Below, piece after piece: positions 45,504 through 54,362 of a DNA stretch of 64,000 bases. The stretch lies in the NCBI RefSeq assembly GCF_903969135.1, contig NZ_LR824569.1, positions 1,178,001-1,242,000 on the forward strand. Direction: 5' to 3'. The DNA comes from Chryseobacterium sp. JV274 (GTDB lineage Bacteria > Bacteroidota > Bacteroidia > Flavobacteriales > Weeksellaceae). The notes below the pieces were generated by a model. That model saw only the letters and a list, made by a program, of their open reading frames with translations. It had not been told where the DNA came from and ran no database searches. Within the stretch, counting starts at the first letter, position 1, and every line of letters starts with the position of its first letter. Made by a program: the position numbers and the translations under genes.

Positions 45504-47066
45504 TTATTTGATATTAATCTGATGAGCATTGAAGTTCACCGTACTTCCTTTGGTATCTGTAAATAAGCTCAGTTCCGAGAAGCTTTCATTCGGGAAAAAG
45601 ATTTCGGTCATTACCTTTTCGCCTTTATTGAAGAAAATTTCGATGGAAGTTTTGTCCAATACAATTTTGAACGTTGCGTTTTGATAGTTTTCTGCTAATG
45701 GAGCTTTTGAGATCCTGTCTGCAAAATTGTTCTTAAAATCGGTTTTGCCGGATTGGGTACGGTCAATAAACAATTCCTGCTTGTTATTATCAATTCCGAA
45801 AATTACACGTTCTCCCAATGAATTTTTCAAAGCAAAAGTGTAAATCCCTTTGGTCATTTTTTTGAGATCAACATCTAAAACTGCTTTGGAAAGGTCTATT
45901 TCTCCTTTGCTGATAAGTTTTTTATCCGAAACAAGGTTAATTTCTTTTTTAACTGTCTTTCCTTCGTAATTTTTAAGTTGGGAAACAGGGATATTTTTCA
46001 GAGTGTAACCTTCTTTGGTCCTTTCCAATGTTACTTCACGAGGAATAGTGGAACTTCCTCTCCATTTTTCTGTAGGCACATTCGGTGAATAGTCCCAGTT
46101 TGACATCCAACCTATTATTACTCTTTTGTTATCCGGAACGTTATCAAACGAGACACTCGCATAATTATCGCGTCCCCAATCCAGCCAGACTACTTTTTCT
46201 TTTTCAAGCTGCTTTGTAAAAGCATCATCCATTTTGAAAGTTTTTCCGTCAAAATCACCTACAAAATACTGGGCTGCAGAACCTCCGTTTGGCCCACCCG
46301 GATTGATGTTAACGATAAGCACCCATTTTTCTTCATTGGTTCCTTCTACCTTTACCGGGAAAAGATCTGGACATTCCCAAACACCACCGTGTCCGCCGAA
46401 ATCTTTACCAAATTCTGAAAGGAATGTCCAGTCTTTCAGGTTTTTTGAGGCATAAAAATGCTGTCTATCCTGTACCGCCAATCCCATTACCCATTGTTTT
46501 CTTTTCGCATCCCAAAAAACTTTCGGATCCCTGAAATCTTTTATTCCGGGATTTTTCAATACCGGATTGTTATTGTATTTGGTCCAGGTTTTTCCATTAT
46601 CCAAAGAATAAGCGATTGCCTGAGACTGCGTATCAATTTCTCCGGCTTTCTCTTTCTTCATATCATGGTAGGTAAAAATTGCTACCAACGGAACATTTTT
46701 TCCATCTCCAAAACCTGATGTATTATCCTTATCTACAACTGCACTTCCTGAGAATATTGCACCCTTCTCGTCATAGGCAATTGCAGGAGCCAATTCTTCC
46801 CATTTTATAAGATCTTTACTGATGGCGTGCCCCCAATGCATCTTACCAAAATCCGGCACGCTCTGAAACGGTGTATGCTGGAAAAATAAATGATAAGTTC
46901 CGTTAAGATAAAAGAGACCGTTCGGATCATTCATCCAGCCTTTTTGAGGAGTGAAGTGATAATTGGGCCTGTAAAGTTGCTCTTCAGACGTTTTCGAGTC
47001 CGACTGTGCGTTGAGCCCGGAACAAAATGTGGAAGCCATTATTAAAGTCGATATGATTTTCTTCAT
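45504..47066 (-). CDS. Glycoside hydrolase family 32 (fructanase)
   Basis: A 520-residue canonical GH32 with signal ending in GLNAQ at about 21. All three catalytic motifs are intact: WMNDPNG at 44-50 (nucleophile Asp), FRDPKVFW at about 178-185 (stabiliser Asp), and WECPDLF at about 230-236 (acid Glu). The C-terminal beta-sandwich runs from about 350 to the end (STVNFNAHQINIK). Exo-levanase/inulinase or invertase activity fits; the exact mode is not determinable. It lies between the sugar porter and susC. Confidence 0.92.
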   Translation of the reverse strand: MKKIISTLIMASTFCSGLNAQSDSKTSEEQLYRPNYHFTPQKGWMNDPNGLFYLNGTYHLFFQHTPFQSVPDFGKMHWGHAISKDLIKWEELAPAIAYDEKGAIFSGSAVVDKDNTSGFGDGKNVPLVAIFTYHDMKKEKAGEIDTQSQAIAYSLDNGKTWTKYNNNPVLKNPGIKDFRDPKVFWDAKRKQWVMGLAVQDRQHFYASKNLKDWTFLSEFGKDFGGHGGVWECPDLFPVKVEGTNEEKWVLIVNINPGGPNGGSAAQYFVGDFDGKTFKMDDAFTKQLEKEKVVWLDWGRDNYASVSFDNVPDNKRVIIGWMSNWDYSPNVPTEKWRGSSTIPREVTLERTKEGYTLKNIPVSQLKNYEGKTVKKEINLVSDKKLISKGEIDLSKAVLDVDLKKMTKGIYTFALKNSLGERVIFGIDNNKQELFIDRTQSGKTDFKNNFADRISKAPLAENYQNATFKIVLDKTSIEIFFNKGEKVMTEIFFPNESFSELSLFTDTKGSTVNFNAHQINIK

Positions 47067-47147
47067 TATGATTATTTAATAGGAAATTTTCGAATTATTT
47101 AAAAATTTTAGAGGTGTTCTTCGCCATGATTATATTGGTTTGCAAAT

Positions 47148-48458
47148 CTACTTCGTCAGTGTTTTGCTTAATTTTTCCAGTGATATTCCTTTGGTTTCCG
47201 GCATCATAAACATTACGAATAATAATTGGAATACCATTGCAACGGTAAAGACCAAAAATACGGTCCCGGCTCCGATGGTAGAAAATAATGTAGGAATTAG
47301 TGATGGAATGATTGCTGCCAGAAGCCAGTGTATGGAACTACCGAAAGCCTGTCCCGATGCCCGCAGATGGTTTGGAAAAATCTCTGAAATAAACACCCAA
47401 ATTACCGTTCCCTGACCAATAGCGTGAGAAGCAATGAAGAGGAACAAGAAAATAGGAATCGCCAATCCTGACCAATGAAAATAAAACGCCATAGAAACCA
47501 ATCCTAAAGAAATGATGTAACCTACGGAACCCAAATACATCAATGTTCTTCTTCCTACTTTATCAATAAGGTTGACTCCAACCAGAGTAAAAACCATATT
47601 AACAACACCAATTCCTATACTGCTGAGAAGTGCTGTTTTCTCACCCAATCCTGCTTCGCCAAAAATTCTTGGTGCATAATACAGAAACGCGTTGATCCCC
47701 GACATCTGATTAAAAAAAGCTACTAGAAAAGCCAACATCAGCGGAAAACGGTATTTTTTCATAAAGATATTTTCCTTTGGCGATTCTGCGTGGTCATCTT
47801 TCATCTGGGTGATCAAGGTGTCAGAATCCTGATCGGGACTTAGGATTTTCATCACTTTTTTCGCTTCTTCTATTCTAGATTGCGAAACCAGCCATCTCGG
47901 ACTTTCCGGAATAGTAAACACACATAATGTATAGATTGCTGCGGGAATTGCCTGCACACCAAGCATCCATCTCCAGTCATTATCGCCGATACCGCTTAGT
48001 AAATAATTTGATAAAAATGCAATCAGAATTCCCAGAACAATATTGAACTGATACAGGGAAACCATTCTGCCACGATCTTTTGCAGGGGCAATCTCTGAAA
48101 TATAGGCCGGTGCAGCAATCGTAGAAGCACCAACGCCCAAACCACCTATAAACCTGAAAAATGCAAACAGATAAGGATCATTGGAAAGCGCCGTTCCTAT
48201 AGCAGAAAACGCATATAAGACACCAATGATCAAGAGCGTTTTTTTCCGTCCTAATGTATTGGTCGGGATTCCGCCGAAAATAGCGCCTATCACTGTACCC
48301 CACAATGCCATACCCATTACGACTGCTCCGTGAAATGCATCTGAGCTATTCCAGAGCGTCTGCAACTTTTTGTCTGCGCCGGAAATCACGACTACATCAA
48401 ACCCGAAAAGAAATCCTGCCAAAGCTGCCGTGATAGACCACATAAGAATTTTATTCAT
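47148..48458 (-). CDS. MFS sugar porter, probable fructose importer
   Basis: A 436-residue inner-membrane transporter with about 12 hydrophobic segments. Sugar-porter signatures are present: FDVVVISGA in TM1, LGRKKTLL in the first loop, GGLGVGASTIAAPAYISEIAP, PESPRWLVSQSRIEEA before the central loop, DKVGRRTLMYLG, and the terminal PETKGISLEKL. It is the first gene of the fructan operon, and its counterpart in the B. thetaiotaomicron fructan locus (BT1758) imports fructose, so fructose is the likely cargo. Promoter-region inverted repeats lie 165-200 bases upstream. Confidence 0.9.
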   Translation of the reverse strand: MNKILMWSITAALAGFLFGFDVVVISGADKKLQTLWNSSDAFHGAVVMGMALWGTVIGAIFGGIPTNTLGRKKTLLIIGVLYAFSAIGTALSNDPYLFAFFRFIGGLGVGASTIAAPAYISEIAPAKDRGRMVSLYQFNIVLGILIAFLSNYLLSGIGDNDWRWMLGVQAIPAAIYTLCVFTIPESPRWLVSQSRIEEAKKVMKILSPDQDSDTLITQMKDDHAESPKENIFMKKYRFPLMLAFLVAFFNQMSGINAFLYYAPRIFGEAGLGEKTALLSSIGIGVVNMVFTLVGVNLIDKVGRRTLMYLGSVGYIISLGLVSMAFYFHWSGLAIPIFLFLFIASHAIGQGTVIWVFISEIFPNHLRASGQAFGSSIHWLLAAIIPSLIPTLFSTIGAGTVFLVFTVAMVFQLLFVMFMMPETKGISLEKLSKTLTK

Positions 48459-48623
48459 CTGTTAAAATATTTATTTGTTTGTGGCTAATATATCCCCGGG
48501 CGGCAATCCGAAGGTCTAATTATGTAACTAAATATTTCGTCAAGGTTAACTATTTGTTAATTAATTACAATTAACTGAAAATCAATAATTTATTTAAAAA
48601 TAATTTTATTAAAGTTTCATCAG

Positions 48624-48660
48624 GTTACAAAAATGTAACATTGTTTTATAAAAATGTTAC
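48624..48660. promoter_or_regulatory. Candidate HTCS binding site upstream of the fructan operon
   Basis: GTTAC-N6-GTAAC (48624-48639) overlaps GTAACATT-N10-AATGTTAC (48635-48642 and 48653-48660), so three half-sites share the core GTTAC/GTAAC. They lie 165-200 bases upstream of the MFS start. AraC-type regulators usually use paired sites, but no direct evidence of binding exists. Confidence 0.5.
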
Positions 48661-48834
48661 GTATGTTTTGGTGTTTTTATGATTTAAGAGCAACTAATGT
48701 CATGAAAATTTTAACCAAAAAACGAATCAAGCTATATGGTTTTTAGCTCAGGAACTTTTAGGAATTATAAATCGTTCAGAAAGCTGTTTATTAGTTTAGA
48801 TGAAGGTATGTTGTTGAGAAAGTATAATAAAAAA

Positions 48835-48859
48835 AGCAGCAGTTTGATTTACTGCTGCT
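48835..48859 (-). terminator. Intrinsic terminator of the HTCS gene
   Basis: AGCAGCAGT (48835-48843) and ACTGCTGCT (48851-48859) form a 9-base stem; on the minus strand it is followed by TTTTTTTATTAT. It insulates the regulator from the fructan operon ahead. Confidence 0.88.
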
Positions 48860-48974
48860 CAATATTGTAAAAAATATTAGATGTGAGGATTGATTTTAAA
48901 TATAAATTGAAGCTCCATATTTTATCACTTTAATGTTATATTCAAATATTTAATCATTTGATTTCGTAGTATTA

Positions 48975-51743
48975 TCACTCCTTCCCCGCAGACTTTCTAA
49001 AGGCATTCGGGGATATACCAAACTTATTCTTGAAAACAGTAGAGAAATAATTCGGGGAAGAAAAACCGGTTTTGTATGCAATTTCCGAAATTGTCAGTTC
49101 AGGATTTTGAAGCATAGATTTGGCCTGTTCAAGACGGAAATTGTTGATATAATCGCTAACGTTTACATCAAACATTGCTTTAATCTTTCTATACAACTGA
49201 ATTCTGGAAATATTGAGCAGGTCTGCAAGATTCTCTACTGAAAAATCGGCATTATCGATATTGGTTTTGATGAGATTGTTCAGATTGTTCACAAATTTCT
49301 GTTCTATATTTCCAAACGATTTGCTATCCAAAATTCTGCCAATATTATTTGTATAATAATAACGTAGCTTTTCACGGTTGTAAAGCAGCGTATGTAGTGA
49401 TTGTATCAGAATCGGGTAACTGAAAGGTTTCGTGAGATAAAGGTCAACGCCGGATTTCAAGCCTTGAAGATAAGATTCTTTATTATCAAGAGCTGTCAGA
49501 AGAATGACCGGAATATGTGATGTACGAAGATCATTTTTAAGAATTTCACAGATTTCAAAACCATTTTTGTCTGGAAGATTAACGTCACAGACGATAATAT
49601 CAGGAATTTCATTCAGTGCCCTATCAATTGCATCATTCCCATCAGAAACCGTCACCTTAAACTCATTCTGAAGCTTTTTGCTTAAAAAGAAGGACAAATC
49701 CAAATTATCCTCCACCAAAAGAAGCGAGTAGCGTTCGCCCTGAGATTCCTCATGTTGGATATTAATCTCGTCTTCCAATCCATTTAAAATAGCATCGTTT
49801 GTCAGGCTTTCGGCATCTGCGAGACTAGGTTCTTTTACCATTTGGTCTTCGTTGAAATGCTTGTTTCCCTTATAAAGACTGATGATAAACTCCGTTCCCT
49901 GAAAAGAGTTCACTTCTATCTTCCCAAGATGGAGCTCAATGAACTGTCTGCTAAGATGAAGCCCAATTCCTGAACTGTTTTTTCTATTGTTGGAGCCTTT
50001 GAAATACGCTTCAAAAACATTGCTGATTTCTTTTTCAGGGATTCCGATTCCATTATCTTTGAAGCTGATCACCGCCTGATTTCCTTTTTCCTGAATCGTG
50101 ATTTCAATCTTTCCATTATCTGGTGTAAATTTGAAAGCATTGGACAAAAGATTGAAATAGACTTTATCCATCAGGTTTCTGTCGATGTAAAGCTCAAGAT
50201 TTTTATTCTGTGAATGAATTTCGAATTTGATATTTCTTTTCTTAGCTTCATTTTCAAAATCACGAAAAATTGAGTAAGTAAAATCATAAATATTCGTCTT
50301 GGAAACTCTTAGGTTAAAAGTTTGATTTTCTATTTTTCTAAAATCCAACAAGTTATCCACCAATCGTAATAATCTGTTGGAATTTTTATTGATCAGCTCC
50401 AGCTCATAGGATGGTTTTGTACCTTTGGTTTTGCCAAAATCCATTAAAGACTCCAATGAACTGAGAATAAGCGTAATGGGTGTTTTAAATTCGTGAGATA
50501 TTCCCGTAAAGAAATTAACCCTCGCTTCATTGCTGTCTTTCAACTCATTGGCAATGGTTTCAATCTGATTTCTTTGAATAGTAATTCTCTCGTTGGTAAG
50601 TGTAAGCTGCTTATTTTTTATCTTTATTGCATAAATAAGGTAAATCGAATAGGCAACCAGGCAAAACATCAACACTAACAATATAATAGACCATCGGAAT
50701 AATTCTTTTTGCGAAGAATATAGCTCGACTTGTTTTTTAACCGCCTGTACCTGATTTTCTATAACGCCTTGCTGTTCAATAATTTTATCAAACTGATTGC
50801 GCATAATTTCCGCATTCATCCGGTCAATGATCGTTGTGCTGAGTTTAATGCGTTTCGGAACAGCAACACCATTATAAATCTTAATCGCCGTCTCGATCGC
50901 TTCTGCTCCACCAGTCGGATACAATAAAGTGGCATTCAGTTTTCCATCCAAAACCATCTGGATTCCGCCGTCTTTTGTATTCAGGCCGTCAACGCCGATA
51001 AATTTGATTTGATTTTCCAAACCTGTATTTCGTGCAACCTGCCATGCATTGGTGGCAAGCTCATCATTAAAGGCAAAAACATACAGACTTTGATTTCCTA
51101 AGGAATCCAATGATTTCCTGAAAGCATCAGCCGGAAGACCTTTAAATGTTTTTATCAGATCTGTGTTGGGGCTATTTCTGATGATTTCCTGAAAGCCAAG
51201 ACTTCTTTCTATGGTTGGGGAAGATTGGTCATCACCTCTTATTTCGATTACTTTTTTATAATTTTTGGAATCTGAAAGAATGTAATTGGCCGCTTCTTTC
51301 CCAATCTCCACGTTGTCTGCACCGATATAAGTCGTATATTTTTCTGAATTGATCTTTCTGTCGAGCAAAATAACCGGAATATTTTTAGTAGCTGCTTTTT
51401 CCACTACCGAAACCAGGGATTGCGGATCAATGGGTGAAATGATAATCACATCCACCTTACCATCAATCATTTTTTGGATATCCTGAACCTGCTTGCTGAC
51501 AGAACTTTCTGCTTTCTGTATATTCAACTCTACTTCGGAATGAAGCGATGCCTGTATCTCCATAGAGTGGTTCATTGCCAATCTCCAGGGATGATTGCCC
51601 AATCCCTGCGAAAACCCGATAGTAATTTTATCTGAAGCTTTCTGCGGTTTTTTACAAGAAAAAAAAACAAGGAAAAACAGAAGGAATAATATCCTGTAGG
51701 CTTTAAGAAAACTGAAAAATTTTAATAATTTTATTGGTAACAT
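48975..51743 (-). CDS. Hybrid two-component regulator (HTCS) with periplasmic sugar-binding domain
   Basis: A 922-residue one-protein signalling system. Order: hydrophobic N-terminal anchor (about 8-29); type I periplasmic binding-protein domain (about 35-320) with IIISPIDPQSLVSVVEKA, IPVILLDRKI and FAFNDELATNAW; transmembrane helix (about 350-372); histidine kinase dimerisation with ISHEFKTP (His about 416); ATPase domain with NLLSNAFKFTP, DNGIGIP and SSGIGLHLSRQ; receiver with phospho-acceptor Asp in IIVCDVNLPDKNGF (about 719); and C-terminal AraC HTH (about 820-922). This is the BT1754 layout, which binds fructose directly. It should activate the operon ahead of it. Confidence 0.93.
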   Translation of the reverse strand: MLPIKLLKFFSFLKAYRILFLLFFLVFFSCKKPQKASDKITIGFSQGLGNHPWRLAMNHSMEIQASLHSEVELNIQKAESSVSKQVQDIQKMIDGKVDVIIISPIDPQSLVSVVEKAATKNIPVILLDRKINSEKYTTYIGADNVEIGKEAANYILSDSKNYKKVIEIRGDDQSSPTIERSLGFQEIIRNSPNTDLIKTFKGLPADAFRKSLDSLGNQSLYVFAFNDELATNAWQVARNTGLENQIKFIGVDGLNTKDGGIQMVLDGKLNATLLYPTGGAEAIETAIKIYNGVAVPKRIKLSTTIIDRMNAEIMRNQFDKIIEQQGVIENQVQAVKKQVELYSSQKELFRWSIILLVLMFCLVAYSIYLIYAIKIKNKQLTLTNERITIQRNQIETIANELKDSNEARVNFFTGISHEFKTPITLILSSLESLMDFGKTKGTKPSYELELINKNSNRLLRLVDNLLDFRKIENQTFNLRVSKTNIYDFTYSIFRDFENEAKKRNIKFEIHSQNKNLELYIDRNLMDKVYFNLLSNAFKFTPDNGKIEITIQEKGNQAVISFKDNGIGIPEKEISNVFEAYFKGSNNRKNSSGIGLHLSRQFIELHLGKIEVNSFQGTEFIISLYKGNKHFNEDQMVKEPSLADAESLTNDAILNGLEDEINIQHEESQGERYSLLLVEDNLDLSFFLSKKLQNEFKVTVSDGNDAIDRALNEIPDIIVCDVNLPDKNGFEICEILKNDLRTSHIPVILLTALDNKESYLQGLKSGVDLYLTKPFSYPILIQSLHTLLYNREKLRYYYTNNIGRILDSKSFGNIEQKFVNNLNNLIKTNIDNADFSVENLADLLNISRIQLYRKIKAMFDVNVSDYINNFRLEQAKSMLQNPELTISEIAYKTGFSSPNYFSTVFKNKFGISPNAFRKSAGKE

Positions 51744-52128
51744 ATTAACACAATATTAATGAAGATGTTGCAGACAGGCAATTTTTAATGATAGTATTTT
51801 GTATTAAATCTGCTCTATTCATTATATGTAATAAAAGACTAATAAGATCAATTGAAGACTGGCTATACCAAGATTGCCTTTGTAAAATGCTTAAAGTTAA
51901 ATTGTACTAAAATTAGTCTACAAAAAAAATTACTTGATAAAAATGAGCTTTACAATTTTTGTTTTAGTTGGCTTAAATGAAGCACGTATTTGAAGATACA
52001 GTTATCTTCCTCATAAATAATTTTTTATTGAATTTCTTTTAGACTAATTTCTCTAAAGTCTTTAAAAAAAATTTCAAAATTAAACGTGTAAATAAAATGA
52101 CTTTATATTACAATTTACTGGTCTAATA
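51744..52128. other. Intergenic region upstream of the HTCS gene
   Basis: 385 bases with no gene. AAATTAGTCT (51910-51919) and AGACTAATTT (52041-52050) form a widely spaced 10-base inverted pair of unknown meaning. It must hold the HTCS promoter and the 3' end of the CMD gene. Confidence 0.55.
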
Positions 52129-53193
52129 CTACTTTATCTTTTTAAAGATATCAGACATCGCTTCTTTGTCAATACTTTCCATATCTATTAATTTCAGGGA
52201 TTTTACCATTTTCAAGGTTGATGATTTATACTTCAAAAAATGTGGCGTTTGCAAATGAAACTGATATGCTTCTTTGTCCGCATAGATTTCTACAATTCTT
52301 ATCTGAGTTGGATTTTCCTTTTGATACATCGGAAAAATTGCAATCACACCTTTCTCCAGCTTTACTGATGCTGAAGCTTCTTCTTTCAGAATAGAATTAT
52401 ATTCTTCTAAAAATTCAGGGATAATTTCAATTTCGGAAATCCGAATCATCATGTCGTTTTCAATAATCGGAACAAGCGGTTTTCCAATGATTTTTCGAGC
52501 TGTATTTGCCTGAGTTTTATTAACGGTTTCTTGAACCAAATCAGCCAATTGAGCTAATTGATTTTCAGTAATTCCTGTGTTTTTTCCCATATTGATATGC
52601 GATTGCAACTGTCCTTCTACTCCATCCAAAGAAGCAAGAGCAGAAATCGTCACGATTTCTCTTTGCTTATAAGTCAGCACATCGCTCACAAAAATATCGG
52701 CAAAAAGATGTTCTTTTAAAAAAGCGTCAACCCGTGGAGCAAACTCACCAAAACCTGGTGCTGGTTTGGTTTGTGGCATTTTTGTAAGTTCTTCAAGGGT
52801 TTTTCTGCCTTGTTCATATTTGTCTTCAACATTATTTTCGACAATGATTTTCTTTCCTTCGATATCATTAATACCTTTTGATTTTCTTTCGTCTAAAACT
52901 GATTTAAAAGTATTAATAGCATTCAGACTTCTCGGAAAACCACAGTACGCATACAATTGAACCAAGACTTCTTTAATTTCATTAATCGTCAAACCAGAAT
53001 CCAATCCGGCATTCAACTGAAGTTTTAGACTTCCAAGATTTCCAGTTGTCGTGAGTGAAGAAATCTTTACCAAACTTTGTTCTTTAGCATTCAAATTTTG
53101 ATTGGTTTTATTTTCTTGTGCATTCATTTTTGTTATACTTAATGTGAGAATAAAAAGAATTATCCATTGTAGAAACTTGTTTTTGCTCATCAT
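52129..53193 (-). CDS. Exported CMD-CMD-ABM fusion protein
   Basis: A 354-residue protein with a signal ending KMNAQ at about 25. Two carboxymuconolactone-decarboxylase-like (AhpD fold) modules follow, about 35-120 (ISSLTTTGNLGSLKLQLNAG, VLVQLYAYCGFPRSLNAI) and about 150-245 (VTISALASLDGVEGQLQSHI). The C-terminal about 250-354 resembles an antibiotic-biosynthesis-monooxygenase (YgiN-like) domain with MIRISEIEIIPEFLEEY and IRIVEIYADKEAYQFHLQTP. The catalytic CxxC of AhpD is absent; only a single Cys (YCGFPR) remains. It lies 6 bases beyond the exported cupin, with which it is probably co-transcribed. Function is not known. Confidence 0.78.
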   Translation of the reverse strand: MMSKNKFLQWIILFILTLSITKMNAQENKTNQNLNAKEQSLVKISSLTTTGNLGSLKLQLNAGLDSGLTINEIKEVLVQLYAYCGFPRSLNAINTFKSVLDERKSKGINDIEGKKIIVENNVEDKYEQGRKTLEELTKMPQTKPAPGFGEFAPRVDAFLKEHLFADIFVSDVLTYKQREIVTISALASLDGVEGQLQSHINMGKNTGITENQLAQLADLVQETVNKTQANTARKIIGKPLVPIIENDMMIRISEIEIIPEFLEEYNSILKEEASASVKLEKGVIAIFPMYQKENPTQIRIVEIYADKEAYQFHLQTPHFLKYKSSTLKMVKSLKLIDMESIDKEAMSDIFKKIK

Positions 53194-53199
53194 TGAAAA

Positions 53200-53709
53200 T
53201 TATTTTTTGTTGGCTTCAGCAAATTCTTCATCGGAAACAGCTTCCAGCCAAACATTTTGATTGGTCTGCGGATTTCCATTCGTTGCTAAATGCGAAAACC
53301 AGTTGTCAGCATTGGCACCGTGCCAATGCTCAACATTCGGAGCAATTTCTACGATATCTCCGGGTTTTAAACGACGTGCGGGTTTTCCTCTTTCCTGATA
53401 TAAACCTTCGCCACCTACAACAATCAAAAGCTGTCCGCCTGTGTGGCTGTGCCAATTGTTACGACAACCCGGTTCAAATGTGACATTAGAAAGAGGAACA
53501 TTTAAATCTTTATTGCTTGTAAGTGGCGCCAAATAGGACTTGCCAATAAAATACTGCGCATAAGCCGTGTTTTCTTCACCTGTCGGAAAATCACTTATTT
53601 TAGGAATATCTGTACTCATTTCGTTTGATTTTATTTTGTTTGAATTTACTTTATTTTGTGCGATTACAGTTGGACTAAACGCTAAAAGAATGATGATTAA
53701 ATATTTCAT
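53200..53709 (-). CDS. Exported cupin-domain protein
   Basis: A 169-residue single cupin with a signal ending TVIAQ at about 18. The metal site reads NNWHSHTGGQLLIVVGGEGLYQE (His-x-His at about 86-88, Gln at about 92), with a distal His in APNVEHWHGA at about 127-129. Proteins of this type are often found beside CMD-family genes in Bacteroidetes, as here, with a 6-base gap. The substrate is unknown. Confidence 0.82.
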   Translation of the reverse strand: MKYLIIILLAFSPTVIAQNKVNSNKIKSNEMSTDIPKISDFPTGEENTAYAQYFIGKSYLAPLTSNKDLNVPLSNVTFEPGCRNNWHSHTGGQLLIVVGGEGLYQERGKPARRLKPGDIVEIAPNVEHWHGANADNWFSHLATNGNPQTNQNVWLEAVSDEEFAEANKK

Positions 53710-53724
53710 TGTTTTACATTTAAT

Positions 53725-54288
53725 TTATGCAATTGTTTTGATGATTTTTGCAGGAACTCCTCCCACCACAACATTGTCCGGAACATCTTTAGAAACGACC
53801 GCTCCGGCTGCAACTACAGCATTTTCTCCAATCGTAACTCCCGGTAAAATGGTTGCATTGGCTCCAATCCAAGCATTTTTCTTGATTAAAATGGATTTTC
53901 CAATTAATCCTTTTCTATGTTGAGGTTCTAAAGGATGATTTTCCGTTATCAGGTTTACTTTCGGGCCGATTAAAACATCGTCTTCAATGGTAAGTCCTCC
54001 TAGAGTCAGAAAAGTACAGTCGAAATTGATGAATACATTTTTACCAATATTGAGATTCTTTCCATAATTGATGTAAATAGGTGTAAACACCACTACATTC
54101 TCCAATTCTTTGCCGATAATTTGACTTAATATTTTTAAAATCTCATCCGGTTCTGTAGAATTATTTAATTCAATCAATTGTTTCTTAACCTTATAAGAAG
54201 CTTCCAGCAATTTGTGAATTTCCGGATCGCCGGGCATTATTGTTTCACCATTTTTTAGTCTGGTAAAGATATCTTCGTTAAAACTCAT
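53725..54288 (-). CDS. Hexapeptide-repeat O-acetyltransferase, maltose/galactoside acetyltransferase type
   Basis: A 187-residue left-handed beta-helix acetyltransferase of the Maa/LacA/NodL group. It has the N-terminal helical part (EIHKLLEASYKVKKQLIELN), then INYGKNLNIGKNVFINFDCTF, the catalytic His in TENHPLEPQHR at about 113, and WIGANATILPGVTIGENAVV. It acetylates a sugar or related acceptor with acetyl-CoA in the cytoplasm. It lies 15 bases upstream of the cupin gene, but after the terminator at 54317. Confidence 0.9.
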   Translation of the reverse strand: MSFNEDIFTRLKNGETIMPGDPEIHKLLEASYKVKKQLIELNNSTEPDEILKILSQIIGKELENVVVFTPIYINYGKNLNIGKNVFINFDCTFLTLGGLTIEDDVLIGPKVNLITENHPLEPQHRKGLIGKSILIKKNAWIGANATILPGVTIGENAVVAAGAVVSKDVPDNVVVGGVPAKIIKTIA

Positions 54289-54316
54289 TATTAAATATTT
54301 AAAGAAATAAAAAGGA

Positions 54317-54345
54317 TGAATCCGCTTTTTAAAAAAGCAGATTCA
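54317..54345 (-). terminator. Terminator of the alpha/beta-hydrolase gene
   Basis: TGAATCCGCTTTTT (54317-54330) and AAAAAAGCAGATTCA (54331-54345) form a long stem with one mismatch; CCTTTTTATTTC follows on the minus strand. It separates the hydrolase from the downstream acetyltransferase. Confidence 0.8.
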
Positions 54346-54362
54346 GCTATTGCAATGTTCAA

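Larger units (their letters stand above)
48459..48974. other. Promoter region of the fructan operon and 3' end of the HTCS gene
   Basis: A 516-base non-coding stretch. It holds GTTAC/GTAAC repeats at 48624-48660, likely the regulator's binding site, and the HTCS terminator at 48835-48859. No gene seen. Confidence 0.7.
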
